Shown: piece by piece, positions 1 through 6,356 of the stretch | Numbering within the stretch: position 1 is the stretch's first letter | Layout: each line of letters opens with the position of its first letter | NCBI GenBank assembly: GCA_016784945.1 | Contig: JADHTP010000122.1 | Span: 1-8,747 of the forward strand | DNA from: Deltaproteobacteria bacterium | GTDB lineage: Bacteria; Myxococcota_A; UBA9042; DTJE01 | Reading direction: 5' to 3' | Length of the DNA stretch: 8,747 nt | Program-made: the position numbers and the translations under genes | Notes under the pieces: generated by a model | The model's database searches: none | Told to the model about the DNA's origin: nothing | What the model saw: only the letters and a program-made list of their open reading frames with translations

Positions 1-7
1 AGACTGG

Positions 8-32
8 ACGATCAACGATCAAACGATCAACG
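8..32. repeat. ACGATCA-type heptad repeat, copy 1, intergenic
   Basis: Three copies of ACGATCA stand in tandem with an extra A after the second, immediately before the terminator-like hairpin. It is nearly the same 25-base string as at 6319-6343. It may be a dispersed simple repeat of this genome. Confidence 0.45.
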
Positions 33-65
33 GCAATTTGCGCCACAGCGCAGATTGCTCTTTTT
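32..65 (+). terminator. Probable intrinsic terminator of an upstream gene
   Basis: The arms at 32-43 and 48-59 pair over 12 positions: ten Watson-Crick pairs plus G-T wobbles at 32/59 and 38/53. The loop is CACA at 44-47. A C and then five T's (61-65) follow directly, as expected of a rho-independent terminator read on the plus strand. No gene ending to its left is visible, so the gene it serves must lie outside the window. The hairpin could instead be a leader structure of the HAD gene that starts at 111. Confidence 0.5.
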
Positions 66-82
66 CGTGCGGCCTGTACAAC
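55..82 (+). promoter_or_regulatory. Weak candidate promoter for the HAD gene
   Basis: TTGCTC at 55-60 and TACAAC at 77-82 are separated by 16 bases and resemble sigma-70 -35 and -10 boxes (3/6 and 4/6 matches to consensus). The -35 overlaps the terminator hairpin, so the two readings partly compete. The candidate rests on the need for a promoter between that terminator and the gene start at 111 more than on match quality. Confidence 0.2.
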
Positions 83-110
83 CCGACATCGATGGGCTAC
101 GGTCCGCTCC

Positions 111-800
111 ATGATGGGCGAACACCCGCACTGGGACCCGGGTTTCGGCGTGGTCTTCGATCTCGACGGCCTGCTGGTGGACAGCGAACCGGTCCAGAAG
201 ATGTCCTTCAACGTGGTGCTGGAGCCCCTGGGGATCACCCTGGCCGACGACGATTTCCAGCCCCTGGTGGGTCATTCCACACTTCAGAACTTCCATGACC
301 TCAAGGACCGGTACGGAATCGAGGAGAGCGTGGAGAGCATGCTCAAGCGCAAGGCGGTAGCCTATCAGGCCCTCATCGATTCCCACATGACGGCCATGCC
401 GGGGGCGGGGCGGCTCGTTGCCGAACTGGAAGGCCTGGGTGTCCCCACAGCCGTGGCCTCCTCGTCCGCACGCTGCGACGTGGACCGGTCCCTGGCCGCC
501 GTGGGTCTTGGCGCCGGGATCGACTTCGCGGTGGCCAGCGACGAAGTGCCCCGGCCCAAGCCGGCTCCCGACCTCTACCTGGAGGCGGCCCGGGGGCTGG
601 GTCTGGACCCGAAACATTGCGTGGCCCTGGAGGACTCGAACGCGGGTGTCCAGGCCGCCCACTCCGCCGGCATCGTCTGCATCGCGGTCCCCAACCTCTA
701 TACCCGCGACCAGGCCTTCGAGGACGCGGCCCTCGTGGTGGATTCCCTGGAGCACATCACCGTCCCGATCCTCCGGTCCCTGGTCCGAACAACCGACTGA
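111..800 (+). CDS. HAD-superfamily hydrolase, beta-phosphoglucomutase/phosphatase-like
   Basis: This 229-residue protein carries all four HAD motifs. Motif I is FDLDGLLVDSE with nucleophile Asp17 and acid/base Asp19. Motif II is the serine of VASSS (Ser117). Motif III is Lys150 in PRPKPAP. Motif IV is Glu174-Asp175 in LEDSNAG. A helical C1 cap fits between motifs I and II (about residues 30-95). Length and motif wording match the subfamily that includes beta-phosphoglucomutase and small sugar-phosphate or 2-deoxyglucose-6-phosphate phosphatases. These act in the cytoplasm through an aspartyl-phosphate intermediate. The substrate cannot be read from sequence. The start is one of two adjacent ATGs (111 or 114), which gives the usual short lead before motif I. 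No clear Shine-Dalgarno sequence precedes either. The radical SAM gene follows after 36 bases with no visible terminator. Confidence 0.92.
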   Translation: MMGEHPHWDPGFGVVFDLDGLLVDSEPVQKMSFNVVLEPLGITLADDDFQPLVGHSTLQNFHDLKDRYGIEESVESMLKRKAVAYQALIDSHMTAMPGAGRLVAELEGLGVPTAVASSSARCDVDRSLAAVGLGAGIDFAVASDEVPRPKPAPDLYLEAARGLGLDPKHCVALEDSNAGVQAAHSAGIVCIAVPNLYTRDQAFEDAALVVDSLEHITVPILRSLVRTTD

Positions 801-836
801 CTGGACACGCCTTCACCCCATCGATACGATGCCTCC

Positions 837-2081
837 ATGACGTCCGATACGCACAGACGGCCGGACTTCGCGGCCTACATCGTCGAGGCCCTGCTGGGTG
901 ATGCGAAACCCGGTGACGAGGTGGCGGCGGGATACACCCTGGAAACCATTACCTGCAGCCGGACCATCGACCTGGCCTTCCAAAAGGCCGGGGCCGCCTT
1001 CGGGGTGTGGCTCAAGTCGCCGAAAGAAGAATCGGGCTGCTACCTGCAGACCGCCCGGTTCCGCCTGGGATACACCGGCGAGCCCCCGGACCCCGAGGGT
1101 TTCCGCCTGCTGGAGTGGCTGTCCGCCCGGATCCGCGAAAACGAGGCGGGACTGTCCGACGAGGCCTACGGTCGACTGTTCCTGGAGCCCGGCTCCACCG
1201 GGGACCTGGTGTTGTCCGGCGGTGACTGCCTCGAGTTGCGCGTGACCCTGAAGTGCAACGAGGAGTGTCCCTTCTGCAACACAGTGGACTATGCCGAAAA
1301 CGTGGTCCGGGACCCCGCTGCCTTGCGGGCGGCGGTGGCCCGGGCACCTGATATGGGTGCGAAGAACCTGATCCTCACCGGCGGCGAACCCACCCTGGTC
1401 AAGGGTCTCCCGGACGTGGTGAAACAGGCACGCTCCCTTGGTCTGAAGGTGGTGGTCCAGACCAACGGGTTGGCCTGCGCGACCCGCGGCTACTGGGATC
1501 GTTTCGAGGTGCTCCCCGACACCCTGTTCGTGTCCTTTCACACCCGGGACCCCCGGCGGCTCAAGGCCATCACTGGTTTGTCGGGAACCCTGGATCGGAA
1601 GGTGGGCGCCGTGAAGACGGCAATGAAGCTGGGCATGGATGTGGTGCTGAACTTCGTGGTCACCACCTTGAACATGGACGAATTGGGCGACTTCCCGTCC
1701 TTTGCCGCGCGGATATTCGGTCTGGGCGTATCGCTGGAATTGTCCATCGTGGCGCCCAACGAGCGGGCCGCCGAGAACTTTCACCTGGTGCCCCGGGCAT
1801 CGGAGGTGGCCCCCCACCTTGAACGGGCGCTAACGTCCGCGCGGGGCCTGGGCATCCACGCTGAAGTCCCGGAGGTGTGCGGCATCCCCCAATGCCTGCT
1901 GCCACACCTTCGCCAGTCCTTCGTCGCCTACCTCCGTACCGAGGACGTGGGCCCGCTGGCCCGTGACCACGTGAAGGCAGAGTCCTGCGGGAACTGCGCG
2001 TTCGACCGCCGGTGCATCGGGGTCTGGCGCCGCTACGTGGACGCCCACGGCTTCGACGAATTCAAACCGGTGGAGCGCTGA
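837..2081 (+). CDS. Radical SAM protein with SPASM/twitch-like C-terminal cysteines
   Basis: This 414-residue protein has the radical SAM cluster motif CxxxCxxC at Cys140, Cys144 and Cys147. The SAM-binding GGE motif is at 182-184 (LTGGEPT), so a 4Fe-4S cluster that cleaves S-adenosylmethionine to a radical is well supported. Five more cysteines lie near the C-terminus: Cys348, Cys353, Cys384, Cys387 and Cys393. The last three are in a CxxCxxxxxC arrangement followed by IGVWRRYVDAHGFDEFKP. This resembles the auxiliary-cluster region of SPASM/twitch enzymes, which often modify peptides or make cofactors. Residues 1-130 are a domain I do not recognise. No precursor peptide gene is visible nearby, so the substrate is unknown. 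The start has no good Shine-Dalgarno sequence. The stop lies 11 bases before the exonuclease III start, which suggests co-transcription. Confidence 0.92.
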   Translation: MTSDTHRRPDFAAYIVEALLGDAKPGDEVAAGYTLETITCSRTIDLAFQKAGAAFGVWLKSPKEESGCYLQTARFRLGYTGEPPDPEGFRLLEWLSARIRENEAGLSDEAYGRLFLEPGSTGDLVLSGGDCLELRVTLKCNEECPFCNTVDYAENVVRDPAALRAAVARAPDMGAKNLILTGGEPTLVKGLPDVVKQARSLGLKVVVQTNGLACATRGYWDRFEVLPDTLFVSFHTRDPRRLKAITGLSGTLDRKVGAVKTAMKLGMDVVLNFVVTTLNMDELGDFPSFAARIFGLGVSLELSIVAPNERAAENFHLVPRASEVAPHLERALTSARGLGIHAEVPEVCGIPQCLLPHLRQSFVAYLRTEDVGPLARDHVKAESCGNCAFDRRCIGVWRRYVDAHGFDEFKPVER

Positions 2082-2087
2082 AAGGAA
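2081..2087 (+). promoter_or_regulatory. Shine-Dalgarno sequence of exonuclease III
   Basis: AAAGGAA ends five bases before the ATG at 2093 and begins on the last base of the radical SAM stop codon. It fixes the start at 2093 rather than at an upstream in-frame ATG (2012) inside the radical SAM gene. The first residues then read MTIATWNINGIR, the exact beginning expected of this family. Confidence 0.8.
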
Positions 2088-2092
2088 CGGCC

Positions 2093-2860
2093 ATGACCAT
2101 TGCAACGTGGAACATCAACGGGATCCGGGCCAGGCTGGATCGCCTCGTCCAGTGGCTCGAAAAGGCCCGACCGGACGTGGTCTGCCTACAGGAAATCAAG
2201 TGCGTGGAGGACCAGTTCCCCATGGACCGGATCACCGGGGCCGGTTACCACGCGGCCGTGTATGGCCAGAAGGCGTTCAACGGCGTGGCCATCCTCGCGC
2301 GGTCCGAGCCCCTGGACGTGGTCAGGGGCCTCGGTGACGACGTGGGCGACCTCCAGGCCCGCCTCATCGCCGCCACGGTGGACGGGGTGCGGGTGCTGTC
2401 GGCCTACGTTCCCAACGGGGGCGACATGGGTTCGGACAAATACGCCTACAAGCTGGCCTGGCTGCGAAGGCTGCTGGACACCCTCGACATGGCCGGTGTC
2501 CCCGCTGGGGATCTTGCGCTGTGCGGTGACTTCAACATCATTCCCGAGGACCGGGACGCCAGGGAACCGTCCCAGTGGGAAGGCACCGTACTGTACAACC
2601 CGGAGGTCCGGGCCCTGCTGGGAGAAATCGTGGGCCTGGGCCTGTCGGACGTGTTCCGGCGGTTCCACACCGAATCCGAACTCTATTCCTGGTGGGATTA
2701 CCGGAGGCTGGCCTTCCCCAGGAACGACGGACTCCGCATCGACCTGGTGCTCTGCACGCCTTCCCTGGAAAAACGCTGCTCGGACGCCTTCATCGAACGG
2801 GATGAACGCAAGGGGGAAAAGCCCTCGGACCATGTCCCCGTGGTCGCTGTGCTTGACTGA
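2093..2860 (+). CDS. xth: Exodeoxyribonuclease III (AP endonuclease)
   Basis: This 255-residue protein belongs to the exonuclease III/APE1 branch of the exonuclease-endonuclease-phosphatase fold. It repairs DNA by cutting 5' of abasic sites and by removing 3' blocking groups and nucleotides. The active site appears complete: Asn7 in WNING, metal ligand Glu34 in QEIK, Tyr105 in AYVPNGG, Asp146 and Asn148 in GDFNI, Asp217 in RIDLVL, and Asp246-His247 in SDHVPV. The family signature SWWDYR is also present. Length is normal. The ATG at 2093 has a good Shine-Dalgarno sequence. The gene is the last of the plus-strand run and ends five bases from the stop of a convergent gene. Its link with the radical SAM gene upstream looks positional, not functional. 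Confidence 0.96.
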   Translation: MTIATWNINGIRARLDRLVQWLEKARPDVVCLQEIKCVEDQFPMDRITGAGYHAAVYGQKAFNGVAILARSEPLDVVRGLGDDVGDLQARLIAATVDGVRVLSAYVPNGGDMGSDKYAYKLAWLRRLLDTLDMAGVPAGDLALCGDFNIIPEDRDAREPSQWEGTVLYNPEVRALLGEIVGLGLSDVFRRFHTESELYSWWDYRRLAFPRNDGLRIDLVLCTPSLEKRCSDAFIERDERKGEKPSDHVPVVAVLD

Positions 2861-2865
2861 AGGGG

Positions 2866-3603
2866 TCATTCACCGGGAGCGGCATCCCCTTCTGCTGCTT
2901 CCTGTTCTTCGGGCAGGTAATCCAGGAAGGCCCGGACCAGGATCCCCGTGACCCGATCATCCCGTTTCTGGGCCTCGAAGCCGGCCATGACCAGTTCACG
3001 CTGGTCGGGCTTTCGCTCCATCATGGCCGCGATGAGCCGTTCCCCGTCGTCAAAACCTATTTCGGGATGGTGCTGGATCCCCCAGATCGGGCTGTCCCGC
3101 CACTTGATCATGGCGTTTTCGCAGCGTGCCGACTTGCCCAGCACATCCCAGCCCTCTGGCAGGGGCTCCACCTCGTCGAAATGGGACGAGTACACGTGGA
3201 ATTCCTCCGGCAGGGCCCCGAAGACCGGGTCGTCCTTGCCGTCGAACTCGTCGAGCTCGACCCGCACCCATCCGAATTCCGGGGTGGGCGTCTTGTGAAC
3301 GAACTTCTTGCCTGACAGGGCCCGCACGACCATCTGGTGACCGAAGCAGCTGGCCAGCACCGGAATCTTGCCCTTGGCCAGTATCTGGACCAGTTCACAT
3401 TCGTCCACGATCCAATCGTCGTCCTGGGTGATGGACGCCTCGGACCCGGTGATGATCACGTGGGTGTAGGCCAGGGGAATGGGCGGAAAATGCCCGGCTG
3501 GCGGCCGGTAGACGTCCACCGTGCCGTCCAGGTAGGGCCGCCAGTGGTTGAGGGGCCGGTATATGGCCGGATCCAGACTGTTGTCCACGATGAGGATTCG
3601 CAT
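2866..3603 (-). CDS. Class I glutamine amidotransferase-like protein
   Basis: This 245-residue protein has the Triad-type (class I) GATase fold. The nucleophile is Cys86 in the elbow ASCFGHQ. His179 and Glu181 in QHHPE complete the triad. The oxyanion region resembles ITGSEAS near residue 52. The family includes free-standing GMP-synthase-like domains, which release ammonia from glutamine or hydrolyse gamma-glutamyl bonds. The partner or true substrate cannot be told here. The ATG at 3603 has GGAG five bases upstream. The C-terminal tail is rich in Glu and Ala and lies outside the conserved fold. It follows the cupin gene by 12 bases on the same strand, so the two are probably one transcript. 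Confidence 0.92.
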   Translation of the reverse strand: MRILIVDNSLDPAIYRPLNHWRPYLDGTVDVYRPPAGHFPPIPLAYTHVIITGSEASITQDDDWIVDECELVQILAKGKIPVLASCFGHQMVVRALSGKKFVHKTPTPEFGWVRVELDEFDGKDDPVFGALPEEFHVYSSHFDEVEPLPEGWDVLGKSARCENAMIKWRDSPIWGIQHHPEIGFDDGERLIAAMMERKPDQRELVMAGFEAQKRDDRVTGILVRAFLDYLPEEQEAAEGDAAPGE

Positions 3604-3615
3604 GGGCGCTCCGTC

Positions 3616-3891
3616 TCAGTCGAACCTGTAGTGTTTGCGGACCGCGCCCCGGACCTTCCAGGTGCAGGACAGTCCCCTGGGGAAGGTCACCAGGTCTCCC
3701 TTGCCCACTTCCACGGTCTCGCCGTCATCGGTGGTCACCACCACGTCCCCTTCAAGGAAATAGCAGGTCTCCTCGGAATCGTAGGTCCAGGGGAACTCGG
3801 ACTCTTCCTTGGTCCAGATGGGCCAGGTGGGCACTCCAATCCGGTCCAACTCATCCTGGGACGGTTCTTTTTCTACGCGGATATTGCTCAT
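3616..3891 (-). CDS. Small cupin-domain protein (cupin_3 type)
   Basis: This protein of about 91 residues is a single cupin barrel of the cupin_3 (DUF861, EutQ-like) type. Recognisable elements are the tryptophan-rich lead GVPTWPIW, then FPWTYDSEETCYFLEGDV, a DGE turn, GKGDLVTFPRGLSCTW, and the closing RKHYRF. The usual histidine metal ligands are not obvious in motif 1, which is common in this subfamily. No enzymatic role can be assigned. I chose the ATG at 3891 because GGGGGTG lies just upstream at good spacing. An in-frame GTG at 3897 would add two residues but has no properly spaced ribosome site. The gene sits 12 bases before the amidotransferase gene and 59 bases after the lipoprotein gene. 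Confidence 0.87.
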   Translation of the reverse strand: MSNIRVEKEPSQDELDRIGVPTWPIWTKEESEFPWTYDSEETCYFLEGDVVVTTDDGETVEVGKGDLVTFPRGLSCTWKVRGAVRKHYRFD

Positions 3892-3914
3892 TTTCACCCC
3901 CAGAAACAGGCGCC

Positions 3915-3923
3915 ATCATACCA
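3915..3923 (-). promoter_or_regulatory. Candidate extended -10 promoter for cupin and amidotransferase
   Basis: Read on the minus strand, TGGTATGAT matches an extended -10 element (TGnTATAAT with one mismatch). It lies in the 59-base gap between the lipoprotein stop and the cupin start. No good -35 is visible, which fits an extended -10 promoter. Transcription would begin about 15-18 bases before the cupin ATG. The two downstream genes may therefore be expressed apart from the repeat-protein genes. Confidence 0.35.
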
Positions 3924-3950
3924 GAGCCAGCCCGAAAGGGACGGACAGAC

Positions 3951-6356
3951 CTAGTCCACGCCGATGATGGTGCCGCCGATGGCCTGGAAGCGGATACCCA
4001 CGCTGGCCGCGTTGAGGTTGCCGTCCCCGTCGGTGTCGATGTCGTTCACCACCAGGACGCTCAGCATCTGCAGGATGAGGTCCTTTGACATGCCCTCGGG
4101 CAGCTGGTCCGCCGGGATGGCGTTGACGGCCTCGATCATGTTGGACTTGGGCACCGCCCCAGCGAGCACGCCATCCATGGCCACGGGCAGGCCCCCGGAC
4201 AGCGTGACCGTGGCGTCCATCTGGGCGTTGGCCAGCAGGACGCTCAGTATCACGCCGTCGGTGATGGGGATGTCGAAGGGGTAGGTGAAGCCCACGCCCC
4301 CCGCCACCAGGTGATCGCCCGTGATCGTGGCGTTGGGGAAGCCGTACAGCGGCTCGCAGTCCGTGCCCATCATCTCGTCGCCCACCCAGTAGGCGCAACT
4401 CTGGGTCTGTACGTCGCACCCCGGCGCGTCGGGGTCGCCCTGGAAGAAGCCCAGAAAATACTCGTCACCCAGGGTGTTGAACCCGCGGTGCTCGAACAGG
4501 ACGATGATCTCGCCCTTGTCCATGGCCTCCTGGATGGGATCGTTGGCCAGAACCGACAGCAGCCCCAGGCTGTTGTCCAGGCCGTCCTGGCAGTTGTCCG
4601 CGGGGCTGCAGGTAGGCAGGCCGTCCACGTCCAGGGCGTGGCCGGGGAGGCCGCCGTCACCCATGGCCAGCATGTTGATCTTGTTGACCGGCGCCGTGAA
4701 TTCGGGCGTACAGCACAGGCCCTCGGGCGTACCCAGGCACGTCCCGTTCACGCACTGGTCGTCCACGGTGCACTCGTCGCCGTCGTCGCAGCCGCCGGCC
4801 ACCGGCAGGTTCTGGCAACCAGCCGCGGGGTGGCAACTGTCCGCCGTGCACTGGTTCCCGTCGTCGCAGTCCTTGGCCGTTCCCTGGCAGATTCCCGTAG
4901 CGCAGTTATCGTCCAGGGTGCAGGCGTTACCATCATTGCAGGGACCGAAGTAGGGCTCGAAGACGCACCCGCCGTCCGCGTCGCAGGAATCCGTGGTGCA
5001 GGGATCTCCGTCGTCGCACACAACCAGGGCACCCTTGCACAATCCCCCGGCGCACTGGTCGTTCTCCGTGCAGGCGTTGCCGTCGTCGCACCCGCCAGGC
5101 TCGGGCAGGTGCTGGCAGCCCACCACCGGGACGCAGCTGTCCGCCGTACAGGCATTGCCGTCATCGCAGTCCAGTTCCGGCCCCACGCACTCGGCCTGCG
5201 GCGTGCACTCATCGGGGCCCGTGCAGGCGTCGCCGTCATCACAGGAACCCTCGATCACGGGATTCAAACACTCGCCCGTGTCGATGTCGCACAGGTCTTC
5301 CGTGCAGGGATTCTTGTCGTTGCAGATGTGAACCACCCCCAGACAGCAGGGGTTGTCCAGGATATCGTGGACGCACCCAAGCGCCGGGTCGCAGTAGTCC
5401 TCCGTGCAGTCGTTGCCGTCGTTGCAGTTGGCGGGCTCGCCGGGAATGCACGCGCCGGCCTCGCACAGGTCACCGTGGGTGCAGAGGTCGCCGTCGTCGC
5501 AATCCAGGGAAACGGGGTCGTTGAGGCAGCCGTCCCCGGTGCACAGGTCATCGGTGCAGGGATTCGAGTCGTCACAGTCCAGGGGCAGGAAACCTGTCAC
5601 GCACGCGCCCTCGATGCACTGGTCACCCAGGGTGCAGGGGTCCCCGTCGTTGCAGGGATCGAAGTTGTAGGGATTGGCGCAACCCTGACCGGGGACGCAC
5701 TGGTCATCGGTGCAGGGATCGTCGTCGTCACAGCCTGTGGCGGCACCCGTGCACTGGCCGGACTGGCACTGCCCCTCGGACAGGCAGGGGTCGTCCTTCC
5801 CGCAGGTCGTCCCGTCCTCGGCCAGGGCGAAGGCCGTGTCCGATACCGCGGGGTCGCAGATCACGCAGGCGCTCAGAGCGCTGGCCTGGCCGGGTTCGAA
5901 GCAGACGTTGTTGATGAGGCAAAGGCCCTCGGAAACGGGGTACCCGCACCCGCCGTAACCGTCGCACAGGTCGTCGGTGCAGGCGCGACCATCATCGCAG
6001 GCATAGGCGGTCCCCACGCATGCACCCCCCTTGCAGCGATCGGTGTGGGTGCAGGGATCGCCGTCGTCACACAGGTCCCCTTCTTCGCATTTCGGGCCCT
6101 CGTCGGCCGGGCCCGGATCGTACTGGTCCGTGCCCGGATCGGCGCCTTGATCCGTTCCCTGGTCCTCGCCCGGATCCGTCACTTCCGAGGGCATCGGGTC
6201 CATGCCCGGATCGCCGATCACGTCTTCGGCGGAAAATCCCGGGTCCAGCGGCCCGCCCGGATCCTGGGGGTCCGCCGTGTCCCCGCCCCCGCACCCAGTC
6301 ACCAGGGCAGCGAACAGAACGATCAACGATCGAACGATGTACGATTCACGTCTCAT
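3951..6356 (-). CDS. Surface lipoprotein with 16 Cys-rich CTDC-type repeats
   Basis: This is an 801-residue protein. Residues 1-22 are a lipoprotein signal peptide: basic MRRES start, hydrophobic LIVLFAALVTG core and lipobox VTGC with Cys22. Residues 23-89 form an acidic tether rich in Asp, Gly, Pro and Gln (GEDQGTDQGADPGTDQ). Residues 96-548 hold about sixteen repeats of 24-27 residues, each with four cysteines, in two alternating types. They resemble the Dictyostelium CTDC repeat family (Pfam PF00526, from memory). A different Cys module is inserted at about 146-184. Residues 553-801 are a separate C-terminal domain with CQDGLDNSLG and, near the end, DIDTDGDGN, a calcium-loop-like motif. 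I know no name for it. The start overlaps the stop of the upstream repeat-TULIP gene as ATGA, and GGGGTGG precedes it, so translation is probably coupled. Function is unknown; surface display of a disulfide-rich stalk is the likely architecture. Confidence 0.92.
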   Translation of the reverse strand: MRRESYIVRSLIVLFAALVTGCGGGDTADPQDPGGPLDPGFSAEDVIGDPGMDPMPSEVTDPGEDQGTDQGADPGTDQYDPGPADEGPKCEEGDLCDDGDPCTHTDRCKGGACVGTAYACDDGRACTDDLCDGYGGCGYPVSEGLCLINNVCFEPGQASALSACVICDPAVSDTAFALAEDGTTCGKDDPCLSEGQCQSGQCTGAATGCDDDDPCTDDQCVPGQGCANPYNFDPCNDGDPCTLGDQCIEGACVTGFLPLDCDDSNPCTDDLCTGDGCLNDPVSLDCDDGDLCTHGDLCEAGACIPGEPANCNDGNDCTEDYCDPALGCVHDILDNPCCLGVVHICNDKNPCTEDLCDIDTGECLNPVIEGSCDDGDACTGPDECTPQAECVGPELDCDDGNACTADSCVPVVGCQHLPEPGGCDDGNACTENDQCAGGLCKGALVVCDDGDPCTTDSCDADGGCVFEPYFGPCNDGNACTLDDNCATGICQGTAKDCDDGNQCTADSCHPAAGCQNLPVAGGCDDGDECTVDDQCVNGTCLGTPEGLCCTPEFTAPVNKINMLAMGDGGLPGHALDVDGLPTCSPADNCQDGLDNSLGLLSVLANDPIQEAMDKGEIIVLFEHRGFNTLGDEYFLGFFQGDPDAPGCDVQTQSCAYWVGDEMMGTDCEPLYGFPNATITGDHLVAGGVGFTYPFDIPITDGVILSVLLANAQMDATVTLSGGLPVAMDGVLAGAVPKSNMIEAVNAIPADQLPEGMSKDLILQMLSVLVVNDIDTDGDGNLNAASVGIRFQAIGGTIIGVD
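4713..6071 (-). repeat. Sixteen tandem four-cysteine repeats, alternating types A and B
   Basis: These are coding repeats in residues 96-548 of the lipoprotein. First cysteines are at 96, 120, 185, 209, 235, 261, 286, 311, 345, 372, 397, 423, 447, 473, 497 and 523. Type A reads CDDGNxCTxDSCxPxxGCxxxP (Cys at 1, 7, 12, 18). Type B reads CDDGNxCTxxDxCxxGxCxG (Cys at 1, 7, 13, 18). The order is B,A,B,A,B,A,B,A,A,B,A,B,A,B,A,B. The third unit is degenerate (CGKDDPCLSEGQC). The last three A-B pairs are exactly 50 residues (150 bases) apart. Confidence 0.9.
6319..6343. repeat. ACGATCA-type heptad repeat, copy 2, inside the lipoprotein signal peptide
   Basis: This 25-base stretch matches bases 8-32 at 22 of 25 positions, including the identical 13-mer ACGATCAACGATC. 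Both copies are runs of ACGATNN heptads with one extra base after the second unit. Here it codes for part of the signal peptide (residues about 5-13, around IVRSLIVL). Confidence 0.45.

Noticed and set aside
27..755. A 242-codon minus-strand frame opposite the HAD gene
   Set aside because: The plus-strand frame has all four HAD motifs in order. The opposite frame has no recognisable feature and is explained by GC-rich codon bias.
3931..3940. CCCGAAAGGG as a terminator after the lipoprotein gene
   Set aside because: Only three base pairs around a GAAA loop and no T run, which is too weak to stop transcription.
4713..6071. Regularly spaced short repeats that could suggest a CRISPR array
   Set aside because: The repeated cores are in one open frame at 72-81-base spacing, vary by codon, and the intervening sequence is also constrained protein. 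It is a coding repeat.
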